A DNA stretch of 64,000 nt, from NCBI RefSeq assembly GCF_010122465.1, contig NZ_WLZY01000001.1, positions 744,001 to 808,000 on the forward strand, written 5' to 3'. Origin of the DNA: Phytoactinopolyspora mesophila (GTDB lineage Bacteria > Actinomycetota > Actinomycetes > Jiangellales > Jiangellaceae). Below are positions 27,532 through 36,533 of the stretch, in pieces. Within the stretch, counting starts at the first letter, position 1. Each line of letters begins with the position of its first letter. Made by a program: the position numbers and the translations under genes. The notes under the pieces were generated by a model. It worked only from the letters and a program-made list of their open reading frames with translations. It was not told the origin of the DNA and did not search any database.

Positions 27532-30408
27532 TCAATCGAAGTAGTGCTCGAGGAGCTGCCGCGCGACCGGACCCGAGGTCTCCGAGCCCATTCCACCGCC
27601 ACGCACGTACACCGTCACCACAACTTCGGGGTCGTCCAGCGGAGCGACTGCGGTGAACCAGGAGTCAGGCCCGTCCAGCGGTGAAGCCGGGTTCTCCGCC
27701 GAGCCGGTCTTGCCGCCAGCCTCTACCGGGAGCACGCCGAGCTGAGCAGCGGTGCCACCGGTCACTGCGGCCCGCATGCCGTCGCGGACCGGGCCGAGTT
27801 GGTCGGCGAAGGACAGCGGCTCCGGATCCGGGGTTTCGACCTCGCCGTCGGCACCCAAGGTGGCAGCCAGGCGCGGGGTGACCATCTCACCGGTGGCGAG
27901 CCCGGCGGTCCAGCGCGCCGCTTGCATGGGAGTGGCAACGACCGGCCCCTGCCCGATCCCCAGGATGACCGTGGCTCCGCCGTACCAGGTGCCGCCTGCC
28001 TGCTCGACCGATTCCGGGGTGCTCAGCATGCCGGGGCTCTCGCCGGGCAGGTCGATACCGGTGCGCTGCCCCACCCCGAGTTGCTGGGCCGTCGAGATCA
28101 GCCGGTCCGGCCCGAGGCGCCAGGCCAGATCGTAGAAATACACGTTGTTCGACCACGCGATCGCGTCGATCATGTTGTGCGGCGGCATCGGCCGCCAGTT
28201 GGCGAATGAGTGCCCGCCCAGGTTGTAGGACGCGCCCGTGGGGATCACCCGGTTCGGTGGGATGATCTCGTGTTCGGCATTGGCCGCCGCCGTGACCAGT
28301 TTGAAGGTAGATCCCGGGGGTGCCGGATGCTGGACGGCCTGATGCAGCAGCGGGACTCCAGGGGCCTCGATCTCCGCCCGTAGCGTTGCCCAGTCGATTG
28401 GGGGCGTATAGGCATTGTTGTCATACGCCGGCGCGCCCGCCAGCGCGAGCACAGCCCCGGTCCGGGGGTTCATGACCACCGCCGCGCCGACGTCACCGCC
28501 CACGTCGTCGATCGCCGCTCGTACCAGGCTGTCGGCCAGTTCCTGAAGCTCGAGGTCGAGGTGCAGCTCGACGTCGTCGCCGGGCTCTGGATCAATGCGC
28601 CCCGCTGCCGCCATCGGCCGCCCGACCGGATCGACGTAGATACATTGCCGCCCGTCCTGGCCGCGCAGAACGTCGTCGTATTGCTGTTCGAGACCGGCGC
28701 GGCCGACAGTAGCGCCCAACGGGAGATCCGGCCAGCGGTCCATGTCTTCCGGCGTGCCGACGCCGACGTAACCAAGCATCGGCCCCAGCAGCCGCCCGTG
28801 CGGATATTCGCGCCGTTCAGACGGTGCCACGAGCACACCTGGGAACTCCTCGGCGGCGATGTCGGCAGCGGCGTCTGGCAGCACCGACGCCACGGTCACG
28901 TCGAGTTCGCCGCCACGGCCGTCCAGCACCGCCTGGACGTCGTCGGGCGACTCATCGACCAGCGACGCCAGCCGCCCGAGCTCGTCGGAGTCTGAATCTG
29001 GGAACAGCCCGGGCAGGACCCGCACGTCATAGCGGTCGCTGTTGTTCACCAGTGGTGTGCCGTCGGCCGCGACAATCTGGCCGCGCTCGGCCGGCAGCCT
29101 GATACAGCGCGTCATCTGCTCCTCGCTGACCGCCCGGAGCTCCTCACTACGCACGTCCTGGGTGTGCCAGGTGAAGTAGGACAACGCGAACAGGTTGGCG
29201 GTGAGCACCATAGCGGCGGTACGGGCCCACCGCGGGCGACGACGACGCCCGGCCGGCGCGTCCCACAGCGGCCAGCGCTTCTCGGACTCGCGCCGGGTGG
29301 CCAGCACCAGGCCGAGAGCCACCAACGTCGCCAGCGCGGCGGTGCCTCCGTAGCTGAACAGCGGGATGGGCAGTCCGGTGTGCGGCAGCAGCCCCAGGTT
29401 GGCAGCGATCGACACCACCGTCTGCACCCCGAGCAACGTCGCCACCCCTCCGGCCAGCAATGCCGCCTCAGGCATCCGGGATTGCCGCCCCACCAGCACA
29501 ACCCGCCATACGAGCACGAGCACGGCCACCGCCACGGCCACCCCGGCCGCCAGCCCCCAGCTGTGCACCAGGCTGGCGAAGGCGAGGTCGTGCTCGGCTT
29601 CCGGGATGTAGGTGACGCGCAGGTCATGTAACGGCTCACCCGAGGTGCCCGTGACTCCCCCCAGCGCCACCGCGATCTCAGCCTGCAGCATTGCCCAGCC
29701 CGACCCCGAGGCCTCGCGGTCGCCGGATACGAAGGCCTGGATCCGGCCCAGCTGGTAGGGCCGCAACAGCAGCACTGCGAGCGGCAGCGCTGCCAGGGCA
29801 GCACCGAAGAGCGGGATCAGCGGCAGCAGCGGAACCCGGGCCAGGATCACCACGAACGCCGTCATCGCCGCCAGCACGAGCCCGGTCGACAGATCCGGCT
29901 GCAGCATGATCAACCCGATCGGCACGCCGGCCAGCCCCAGCGCGACGATGAAACGGCGCCGGGTGTACCCGGGCCCCAGCAGGGTTGCCAGGACGATGAC
30001 CACACCGATCTTCGCCAGTTCGGACGGCTGCACCGTCACCACGCCGAGATCGAGCCACCGGCGTGCTCCCCGAGATCCCACGTCACCGGCCAGAACCACC
30101 AGCAGACCCGCGAGCGACGCGATGTACATGGCCCAGCCGATCAACGGCAGCCGGGAAGCTCCCCAGCGGGCCATGATCAGCAGCATGCTGATACCCACGC
30201 CGATGACCGCCACGTGCCTGAGCGCGAGCGACTCGGCTCCGATGGTGATCAGGTTGAGAGTGCCGAGCCCAGCGAGCACCAGGACGGCGCCGAGCACCGC
30301 CAGGTCGACGGTGCGCACGCGTGATGCGCTGAGCTGCCGGCCGGAAGCCTCGTTTGGGCTGGCTGGGCGCATGGAGTGGCCCCACTTGCCGCTCTCCAGC
30401 GTAGGCAT
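27532..30408 (-). CDS. SEDS (RodA/FtsW) fused to class B penicillin-binding protein
   Basis: 958 aa from an ATG with GAGG 8 nt upstream. Residues 33-375 are a polytopic SEDS glycosyltransferase with EAEHDLAF near 271-278, where D274 corresponds to the catalytic Asp of RodA. A further helix at 397-413 leads outside to a class B PBP: dimerisation/pedestal region 435-610, then the transpeptidase with SxxK at 700-703 (PPGSTFK), SNN at 753-755 and KTG at 900-902. One chain therefore holds both peptidoglycan polymerase and crosslinker, normally separate RodA and PBP2. It begins 10 bp after the upstream membrane protein gene. Confidence 0.95.
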   Translation of the reverse strand: MPTLESGKWGHSMRPASPNEASGRQLSASRVRTVDLAVLGAVLVLAGLGTLNLITIGAESLALRHVAVIGVGISMLLIMARWGASRLPLIGWAMYIASLAGLLVVLAGDVGSRGARRWLDLGVVTVQPSELAKIGVVIVLATLLGPGYTRRRFIVALGLAGVPIGLIMLQPDLSTGLVLAAMTAFVVILARVPLLPLIPLFGAALAALPLAVLLLRPYQLGRIQAFVSGDREASGSGWAMLQAEIAVALGGVTGTSGEPLHDLRVTYIPEAEHDLAFASLVHSWGLAAGVAVAVAVLVLVWRVVLVGRQSRMPEAALLAGGVATLLGVQTVVSIAANLGLLPHTGLPIPLFSYGGTAALATLVALGLVLATRRESEKRWPLWDAPAGRRRRPRWARTAAMVLTANLFALSYFTWHTQDVRSEELRAVSEEQMTRCIRLPAERGQIVAADGTPLVNNSDRYDVRVLPGLFPDSDSDELGRLASLVDESPDDVQAVLDGRGGELDVTVASVLPDAAADIAAEEFPGVLVAPSERREYPHGRLLGPMLGYVGVGTPEDMDRWPDLPLGATVGRAGLEQQYDDVLRGQDGRQCIYVDPVGRPMAAAGRIDPEPGDDVELHLDLELQELADSLVRAAIDDVGGDVGAAVVMNPRTGAVLALAGAPAYDNNAYTPPIDWATLRAEIEAPGVPLLHQAVQHPAPPGSTFKLVTAAANAEHEIIPPNRVIPTGASYNLGGHSFANWRPMPPHNMIDAIAWSNNVYFYDLAWRLGPDRLISTAQQLGVGQRTGIDLPGESPGMLSTPESVEQAGGTWYGGATVILGIGQGPVVATPMQAARWTAGLATGEMVTPRLAATLGADGEVETPDPEPLSFADQLGPVRDGMRAAVTGGTAAQLGVLPVEAGGKTGSAENPASPLDGPDSWFTAVAPLDDPEVVVTVYVRGGGMGSETSGPVARQLLEHYFD

Positions 30409-30418
30409 GACGGAAACC

Positions 30419-31714
30419 TCAACACGTGCCGTTGCCCTCAGGGATCAGCATGGGCGACGACGACGCGCGATCAGGCGTCTCGGTCACAGCCATCACCGCC
30501 AGCGCCGATCCTTCGGGAATCTCGATCTGGGAAAGGCCCCACACTTCGGTCCACCCGGCCTGGGCCGTCACCGTCACCCCGGACTGGGTGCTGGAGTCGT
30601 CATCGCAACGGTCCACCACTTCGAAGCTCCACGTGACCGCTCGGGCCGAGGCGGCCGGCTCCAGCTCGACCTCGACCCGCACCGCGCACGACTCCCCCGC
30701 GGCACACTCGCCGTCGGTGGCCTCGACACGCACCGCGTTGACCGCACCCGCGGAGTCCGGTTCCGGGGGCTCGACGTCGGCCGGGCCGTCCGTGCCGTTG
30801 TCGCCGTTGCTGGTGGCTTCATCTTCGTCGTCGTCGTCGGCCTCCGGAGGTGGCGAGACGGGATCGATCTGGACCGGTGGAGGGTCCGATGAACCGAAGA
30901 GCTCGTCCCAGCCGTCGCGCAGCTCGTCCCAGAGACGCGGCGCGGCCCACCATCCCAGCGCCACCAGCATCACGATCGCGAGGCCGATCAGGAACACCTT
31001 CCATTTATGGCCGCGGCGCCGGCGGTGGTACATGACCCGCCTGGGCAACCGGCGGGTTGGTGGTCCGAGACGGCGGTTGGCGACGGTAGGCGCCGCCGGC
31101 TGGACGGTGCGGATCGGATGGTCCTGTTCCGCCGCGGCCGAGTCCAGGCCACGACTGGCCACCGCCAGCGCCCCCAACCCCCGGCGCACCTGGCGCACCC
31201 GCCCCGGGCCGCCGCCGTCGAGCAGCTCAGTGCTCACCTCCTCGACGTGGTGAGCCAGTTCAGTGACGTCGCTGTGGTGTTCTCCCAGCCGCGCCAAGCG
31301 GGCGACAGCGGGTTGCCGCCTGGGCCCCGCCTGCTGCGCACTGGCGACGAGCTGTTCCACCACGGCCGCCGCGGACTCAGCCGTGCTCTGTGCGGAGGTG
31401 TTGACCCGTTCCGGATCGAAACGCACCTGCCCGGTGCCCATGAGGCGCACGGCACGGGTGTCCACCACCACTCCGTTGACGTCCAGGCGATGGTAGGCGT
31501 CCAGCCACCCGACGAGGTCACGCGCCAGCAACGCGGCCTGGGCAGGTGTGAGCGTAGCCACCGACAGCAGCCGTTGCAACGGCACGGCGATCTCTTCCGA
31601 GGGTTGCGCTGCCTCGGCTTCGTCGTCGCCGGCCGCCGAGCCGCGCCGACCCGGCCAGGCGACTCTTAGCCGTCCGGCCTCCCGCTTCAGCTGTGCCGTT
31701 GTCAGTGGTCCCAT
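30419..31714 (-). CDS. Single-pass membrane protein, partner of SEDS-PBP
   Basis: 431 aa. The N-terminal 230 residues are cytoplasmic and helical, then a very basic stretch (RRRRGHK) precedes one transmembrane helix at about 240-260 (VFLIGLAIVMLVALGWW). The outer part has an acidic Pro/Asp linker (EADDDDEDEA) and a beta-type domain with three Cys, ending in GNGTC. A short N-terminal stretch (LVGWLDAYHRLDVNGVVVD, then a G-Q-V-R-F-D string) faintly resembles the catalytic-loop region of kinase folds without the catalytic residues. It is co-transcribed with the SEDS-PBP gene and may regulate it. No family recognised. Confidence 0.8.
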   Translation of the reverse strand: MGPLTTAQLKREAGRLRVAWPGRRGSAAGDDEAEAAQPSEEIAVPLQRLLSVATLTPAQAALLARDLVGWLDAYHRLDVNGVVVDTRAVRLMGTGQVRFDPERVNTSAQSTAESAAAVVEQLVASAQQAGPRRQPAVARLARLGEHHSDVTELAHHVEEVSTELLDGGGPGRVRQVRRGLGALAVASRGLDSAAAEQDHPIRTVQPAAPTVANRRLGPPTRRLPRRVMYHRRRRGHKWKVFLIGLAIVMLVALGWWAAPRLWDELRDGWDELFGSSDPPPVQIDPVSPPPEADDDDEDEATSNGDNGTDGPADVEPPEPDSAGAVNAVRVEATDGECAAGESCAVRVEVELEPAASARAVTWSFEVVDRCDDDSSTQSGVTVTAQAGWTEVWGLSQIEIPEGSALAVMAVTETPDRASSSPMLIPEGNGTC

Positions 31715-31909
31715 GACGGCCCTTCGACAGTGAAGAGACTGGCCAAGCTCCGCTGCGGCCTTCGGAGGTCGCTAGTGCCATTGTCGCCGCCCGGGGCCGT
31801 GTTTGTCCGCACATTTTGGCCACGAGTCGCTCGATCTCATCGCTCTTCGGGCATCAGCACAACAGCTCGGGCCGGAATCCCGAGCGCGGCGATCGCGTGC
31901 GCGTGCCCC

Positions 31910-32830
31910 CTACGAGGTGGTGCCGCCAAGCGACGGCCGGAGCCAATCGGCGATGGCTTCGGCGAAACGCTCGGCCGCGCCGCCGTCCTGGTCCAGGAAC
32001 AAGCTGGGCTCGGTCAGTTCGAGCTCGAGGAGGATCGGGGATCCGTCAGCGCCCGGTATGAGATCCACCCGGGCGTAGAGCAGCTCGTCGGCGCCGGGGA
32101 TGGTGGCCAGGACCTGCTCGGCGACCTTGTGCTCGTCGTCAGACGGGGTGCGCGGTGTGATGCGTTCGGAACGGAACAAACCTTCCACCCCTCGATCTGG
32201 GCCGTCGAGCATCGGCCCCTTGCGAATGGCGTGGCTGAATTCGCCGCGGAAGTAGAGCATGGCGGTCTCGCCGAAGGCGTCCACAGCCGACAGATACGGC
32301 TGGATCATCACCGTGGCGCCGCGGTCCAGCAACCGCGTGACGTGATCGCGGGCCAAGGCTTCGTGCGATAGATCAGCGATCGAGTATCGGCCGGTGTCGA
32401 GCGACCCGGCACTCACCGACGGCTTGATCACGTACTCCGGTGCTATCTCGGCGACGTCGTCGCCGGAGAGCTCGCCGCCGGGCAGCCGGATCGGCTCTCC
32501 CGGCTCGATCCATTGGGTCGATACCACCGGCGCACCCGCCGACTCGAGCTCACGCAGGTACCGCTTGTCGGTGTTCCAGCGGATGATCTCCACCGGGTTC
32601 AGCAAATTGGGCACCGTTTTCGCCCAGCTCAGGAACTCATCCCGCTGCTTCGCATAGTCCCACGTCGATCGGATCACCACGAGATCGAAGGCGGCCCAGT
32701 TCGAGTGTGGATCGTCCCACACCACCGGTACCGCGTCGATGCCACGGCGCCGCAACGGCTCGTACAAGAACTTGTCGTCATCGGTCAGTTCGGCGAACTC
32801 CGAACATGTGGCCAACGCGATCCGCGTCAT
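31910..32830 (-). CDS. ATP-grasp enzyme (RimK-like)
   Basis: 306 aa from the ATG at 32830, 7 nt after GGAAGG; other in-frame ATGs lie at 32833 and 32845. RIALATCSEFAELTDDD opens a Rossmann-like N-domain. The ATP-grasp core has VIKPSVSAGSLDTGRY (glycine-rich loop) and the metal-binding LLELELTEPSLFL near the end. Related proteins ligate amino or carboxyl groups in small peptide and cycloserine-type synthesis. Substrate unknown. It stands alone, divergent from the LOG gene. Confidence 0.88.
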   Translation of the reverse strand: MTRIALATCSEFAELTDDDKFLYEPLRRRGIDAVPVVWDDPHSNWAAFDLVVIRSTWDYAKQRDEFLSWAKTVPNLLNPVEIIRWNTDKRYLRELESAGAPVVSTQWIEPGEPIRLPGGELSGDDVAEIAPEYVIKPSVSAGSLDTGRYSIADLSHEALARDHVTRLLDRGATVMIQPYLSAVDAFGETAMLYFRGEFSHAIRKGPMLDGPDRGVEGLFRSERITPRTPSDDEHKVAEQVLATIPGADELLYARVDLIPGADGSPILLELELTEPSLFLDQDGGAAERFAEAIADWLRPSLGGTTS

Positions 32831-32926
32831 CATTCCTTCCCCCATCGTGTCCGGTGCCGCACCGACGATACGCCAAGCGCACCGGGTTGCGCGCCCGCTG
32901 AGCCCCGCCCGGGACGTATCCGCTCG

Positions 32927-32932
32927 TAAACT
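32927..32932 (+). promoter_or_regulatory. Likely -10 box for a leaderless LOG transcript
   Basis: TAAACT ends 8 nt before the GTG at 32941, and no ribosome site lies between. This spacing is typical of leaderless transcripts in actinobacteria. Confidence 0.45.
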
Positions 32933-32940
32933 GCCCTCTT

Positions 32941-33561
32941 GTGAACAACGAAGAGCTGAACGCTCCCACCACCGAAATCCGCCGGGTCTGTGTCTTCTGC
33001 GGCTCCAGCCCGGGCAACCGGGCAGAGTACGGCACCATGGCCGCGAAGCTGGGCACCCAGCTGGCCACCGAAGGGCTCGGCCTGGTCTACGGAGGCGCGA
33101 GGGTGGGCACCATGGGGACGGTGTCGGGTGCGGCCATCGCGGCCGGCGGCGAGGTGATCGGGGTCATCCCGCAGGGCCTGGTAGACCGGGAACTCGCCCG
33201 CCAGGACCTGACCGAACTACACGTCGTGGGCTCGATGCACGAACGCAAGGCGCTGATGAACCAGCTGTCCGATGCGTTCGTCGTCCTCGCCGGAGGTTAC
33301 GGAACATTCGAGGAACTGTTCGAAGTGGTCACGTGGGCCCAACTCGGCCTGCACAACAAGCCCATCATCCTGCTCGATCAATCCGGCTTCTTCACGCCGC
33401 TGATGTCGATGCTCGATCACGCCGAGGCCGAGGGTTTCATCAGCGACACCGGACGTGCCCTGGTCCAACACGCCACCGACGCCGACGAAGCCATCAAGCT
33501 GGCTCGCCTGCCGGCTCCGCCGCAGCCGGAGCGCTTCCGGCTCTCCCCCGACGAGACATGA
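32941..33561 (+). CDS. LOG-family (TIGR00730) nucleoside phosphate hydrolase
   Basis: 206 aa, GTG start, apparently leaderless. The Rossmann-like fold has VCVFCGSSPG at the N-terminus and the two family motifs GSMHERKALM and AGGYGTFEE (PGGxGTxxE type, with A for P). These proteins cleave nucleoside 5'-monophosphates to base and ribose 5-phosphate; plant LOG activates cytokinins this way. Physiological substrate in bacteria is often AMP-like. Divergent from the ATP-grasp gene. Confidence 0.92.
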   Translation: MNNEELNAPTTEIRRVCVFCGSSPGNRAEYGTMAAKLGTQLATEGLGLVYGGARVGTMGTVSGAAIAAGGEVIGVIPQGLVDRELARQDLTELHVVGSMHERKALMNQLSDAFVVLAGGYGTFEELFEVVTWAQLGLHNKPIILLDQSGFFTPLMSMLDHAEAEGFISDTGRALVQHATDADEAIKLARLPAPPQPERFRLSPDET

Positions 33562-33638
33562 TCCATCCCGCCCCACCCGACTGAACAGCAGGCGGCGATC
33601 CGGCAGTCGCGAGGTCGCCGAGTTGTGAGCGAACCGGC

Positions 33639-34406
33639 CTATGAAGATACGGGCACGGTTGCCCGGTAGCCCGACTCCTCGATCAGCACCAGGATCTCGT
33701 CCAGCGCGGTGACCGTCTGCGACCGGTCACCGCCGCCGTCGTGCAGCAGCACCACCGCACCGGGCTGAAGACCGTCGGCGACCCGGGCGACGATTTCCGA
33801 CGCCCCGGGCCGCTTCCAGTCCTGCGAGTCGACGGTCCAGTCCAGCAAGGTGAGTCCGTGCTCCTCCGCGATCGGTGCGACCTCGGGCGCTACGTAGCGG
33901 GCAGGCTGGCGGAAGAAGCGGACCGGCGCGTCACCGGCGGCCTCGGCGATAGCACCGGCTGTCGCCGCGATCTCCTCGTCGATCTTCTCAGGCGAACGCT
34001 TGGCCAGCTCTGAGTCGTGGTTCTCGGTGTGGTTGCACAACGTGTGGCCGTCGTCGACGATCCGGCGCACCAGTTCCGGGTGCTGGCGAACCTGCACGCC
34101 CACCACGCAGAAGACGGCGCGAACCTCGTGCTCGGCCAGCAGGTCCAGGACCTGCGGTGTGTAGGTCGGGTGCGGGCCGTCGTCGAACGTCAGCGCCACG
34201 GAGTTCCCGCCCCGCAGCGCCGGCACCGACGCACCGCCGAACTCCAGTGGACCGCTGGTAGCTCGGACAGCCTCGGGCAGCGTGCTGAAATGACGCGCGG
34301 ACGCTTCGGTGCCCGCGCCGGACTCGTCCGCGGAGCGACTGTTGGCCGCGCTCAAGGCGATGACGATCACGACTAGCACGCCCAGGAGCGGCATGGAGAG
34401 TTTCAT
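33639..34406 (-). CDS. Secreted/membrane-anchored polysaccharide deacetylase
   Basis: 255 aa from the ATG at 34406 with TAGGAG upstream. An N-terminal signal anchor (LLGVLVVIVIALSA) places it outside. The NodB domain shows TFDDGPHP (catalytic Asp pair), the zinc motif HTENHD (H-x3-H) and FRQPARY; canonical RxPY is written RQPARY here. The late motif LLHDGGGDR contains the catalytic His. It likely deacetylates peptidoglycan GlcNAc or another N-acetylated glycan. The upstream gap to the TRAP gene has no visible coupling. Confidence 0.92.
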   Translation of the reverse strand: MKLSMPLLGVLVVIVIALSAANSRSADESGAGTEASARHFSTLPEAVRATSGPLEFGGASVPALRGGNSVALTFDDGPHPTYTPQVLDLLAEHEVRAVFCVVGVQVRQHPELVRRIVDDGHTLCNHTENHDSELAKRSPEKIDEEIAATAGAIAEAAGDAPVRFFRQPARYVAPEVAPIAEEHGLTLLDWTVDSQDWKRPGASEIVARVADGLQPGAVVLLHDGGGDRSQTVTALDEILVLIEESGYRATVPVSS

Positions 34407-34540
34407 GAGTCTCCTACCCCCCGAAGACATTTGACCGCTGCCCGCAGCTTAGGACTTGATCATCAGCGCCACGCCACGACACGCCGGATTTATCAGCACA
34501 TATTCAACCGGACCAGGCGCGCGCTAGGAGGGAGTCTGCC

Positions 34541-36508
34541 CTATACGCGCGGGTTCTTGGTCCGGTGCTGCACCAACGCGATACCGAGCAGAACCACCAG
34601 GGCTGGAATCGCCGCGGTCCACTCCGGCACCACCAGGGCGATACCAGCGGCCACGAGGAGTATGCGTTCCAGTCGACTCGCCGAGCGCAGCAGGTAGCCG
34701 GTCAGGCCGGAACTGACCGCCAGCATCCCGAGCAACGCCGTGACCACCACCGGCAGAACCTCACCGACATTCGTGTCCTGCAACAGCAGGGCCGGTTCCA
34801 GTACGAAGATGAACGGGATGATGAATCCGACGATCGCGATCCGCAAGGCGGTAACGCCGGACTTCAGCGGATTCGCGCCGGCGATCCCCGAACCGGCGTA
34901 GGCGGCCAGGCAGACCGGCGGGGTGATGTCGGCGAGGATACCGAAGTAGAACACGAAGAGGTGCGCGGCGATGATCGGCACGTCGAACTCGCTGAGCAGG
35001 ATCGGCGCCGCGATGGTGGCGGTCACCACGTAGTTCGCGGTGGTCGGCAGCCCCATGCCCAGGATCAGGCAGGCCAGCATGGTGAAGATCAGCACCAGCG
35101 GGAAGTGGCCGAACGCCAGATCCAGGATGCCACCGGCCAGCTTGCCACCCAGACCCGTCGCGGTGACGGTTCCCGCGACGATGCCCGCGGTGGCGCAGGC
35201 CGCGATCACTGGCAACGCGACCCGGGCGCCCGCCTCCAGCAGCCGCACGATACCCAATGGCGAGAGCCGGGTGGACGGACGCAGGAAACTCAGCGCGAAC
35301 GCGGTGGCGATGCCGAAGAGCGCGGCGTTGGCCGGAGTGCGCCCGCTCAGCAGCAACCCGACGATGACGACGAGTGGCAGCAACAGATCGACTCGGACGG
35401 CCAGGCTGCGCAACGACGGCAGCTCACTCTTGTCTACGCCGACGATGCCCTGCCGCTTCGCCTCGAAATGGATGCCCATGAACAGCCCGGTGAAGTACAG
35501 CAGGGCCGGCACGAGCGCCAGCACGATGATCTCGTTGTACGGGACACCGGTGTACTCGGCCATGATGAACGCCGCGGCACCCATGACCGGCGGCATCAAC
35601 TGCCCACCGGTGGACGCCGACGCCTCGGTGGCGGCGGCGAACGACGGCTTGAACCCCGCACGTTTCATCATCGGGATCGTGAACGAGCCCGACGCCACCG
35701 TGTTCGCCACCGAGCTACCCGAGACCATCCCCTGCGCGCCGCTGGCGACGACGGCCGCCTTTGCCGGGCCTCCGGAGTAACGTCCGGTGGCCCGGTAGGC
35801 CAGGTCGTTGAAGAACGCGCCGATGTTGGTCTTGACCAGCAGCACGCCGAACAGCAGGAACAGGAAGATGAAAGTCGACGACACCTGGATCGGCGTGCCG
35901 AACACCGACCGGCTCGTGAAGAACGTCTCGGTCGCGTAGGCGTCCCAGCTGTATCCGCCGTGTGAGAAGACCGGCATATGCTTACCGAAGATGCCGAACA
36001 GGATGGCCGCCGAGGCGATCACCACGATCGGCAATCCGACACAACGCCGGGTTCCCTCCAGGATGAGCAGAATCCCCACCACCGCCACGATGTGGTCGGT
36101 GTCGGTGAACCCGAGTATTCGCACCTCGGTGCCGGTCAGCCGGGTGTAGTTCACGACGATGTAGAGGTTCGCCGCGAGCGCCGCAGCGGCCAGGATGGCG
36201 TCATACCACTGAATGCCACGGCGGTGCCCCAGGTTGGGGTGGGCGGGATACAGCAGGAACACCAGACCCATCGCGGCTCCGACGTGGATGGCGCCCTGCA
36301 CCAAAGTCGGCCGGGCGCCGTACAGCGCGGTGTAGAGCTGGAACAGGGTCAGGGCGATGGCCAGCGGACCGACCACCCATTTCCACGGGCCCAGATCGGT
36401 GCGATACCGGCTGGCCGTGTCATGTTGACGCAGCACTTCCCGCGTCTGCTCGTCAACGGCATGCGGGTCCGCCGTCGTCTCCGCGGTCGTGGCTTGTTCG
36501 CTCACCAT
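34541..36508 (-). CDS. TRAP transporter fused permease (TAXI type)
   Basis: 655 aa with about 16 hydrophobic helices. The N-terminal 180 residues correspond to the small DctQ-like subunit and the rest to the large DctM-like subunit, fused as in TAXI-TRAP systems. Conserved stretches include SGSSVANTVASGSFTIP and TGGQLMPPVMGAAAFIMAE. It uses an ion gradient to import organic acids, amino acids or similar solutes captured by a TAXI receptor. The receptor gene is immediately upstream (25 bp). Confidence 0.95.
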   Translation of the reverse strand: MVSEQATTAETTADPHAVDEQTREVLRQHDTASRYRTDLGPWKWVVGPLAIALTLFQLYTALYGARPTLVQGAIHVGAAMGLVFLLYPAHPNLGHRRGIQWYDAILAAAALAANLYIVVNYTRLTGTEVRILGFTDTDHIVAVVGILLILEGTRRCVGLPIVVIASAAILFGIFGKHMPVFSHGGYSWDAYATETFFTSRSVFGTPIQVSSTFIFLFLLFGVLLVKTNIGAFFNDLAYRATGRYSGGPAKAAVVASGAQGMVSGSSVANTVASGSFTIPMMKRAGFKPSFAAATEASASTGGQLMPPVMGAAAFIMAEYTGVPYNEIIVLALVPALLYFTGLFMGIHFEAKRQGIVGVDKSELPSLRSLAVRVDLLLPLVVIVGLLLSGRTPANAALFGIATAFALSFLRPSTRLSPLGIVRLLEAGARVALPVIAACATAGIVAGTVTATGLGGKLAGGILDLAFGHFPLVLIFTMLACLILGMGLPTTANYVVTATIAAPILLSEFDVPIIAAHLFVFYFGILADITPPVCLAAYAGSGIAGANPLKSGVTALRIAIVGFIIPFIFVLEPALLLQDTNVGEVLPVVVTALLGMLAVSSGLTGYLLRSASRLERILLVAAGIALVVPEWTAAIPALVVLLGIALVQHRTKNPRV

Positions 36509-36533
36509 CGCCCCTTATCGATTCCGCCGGCTC

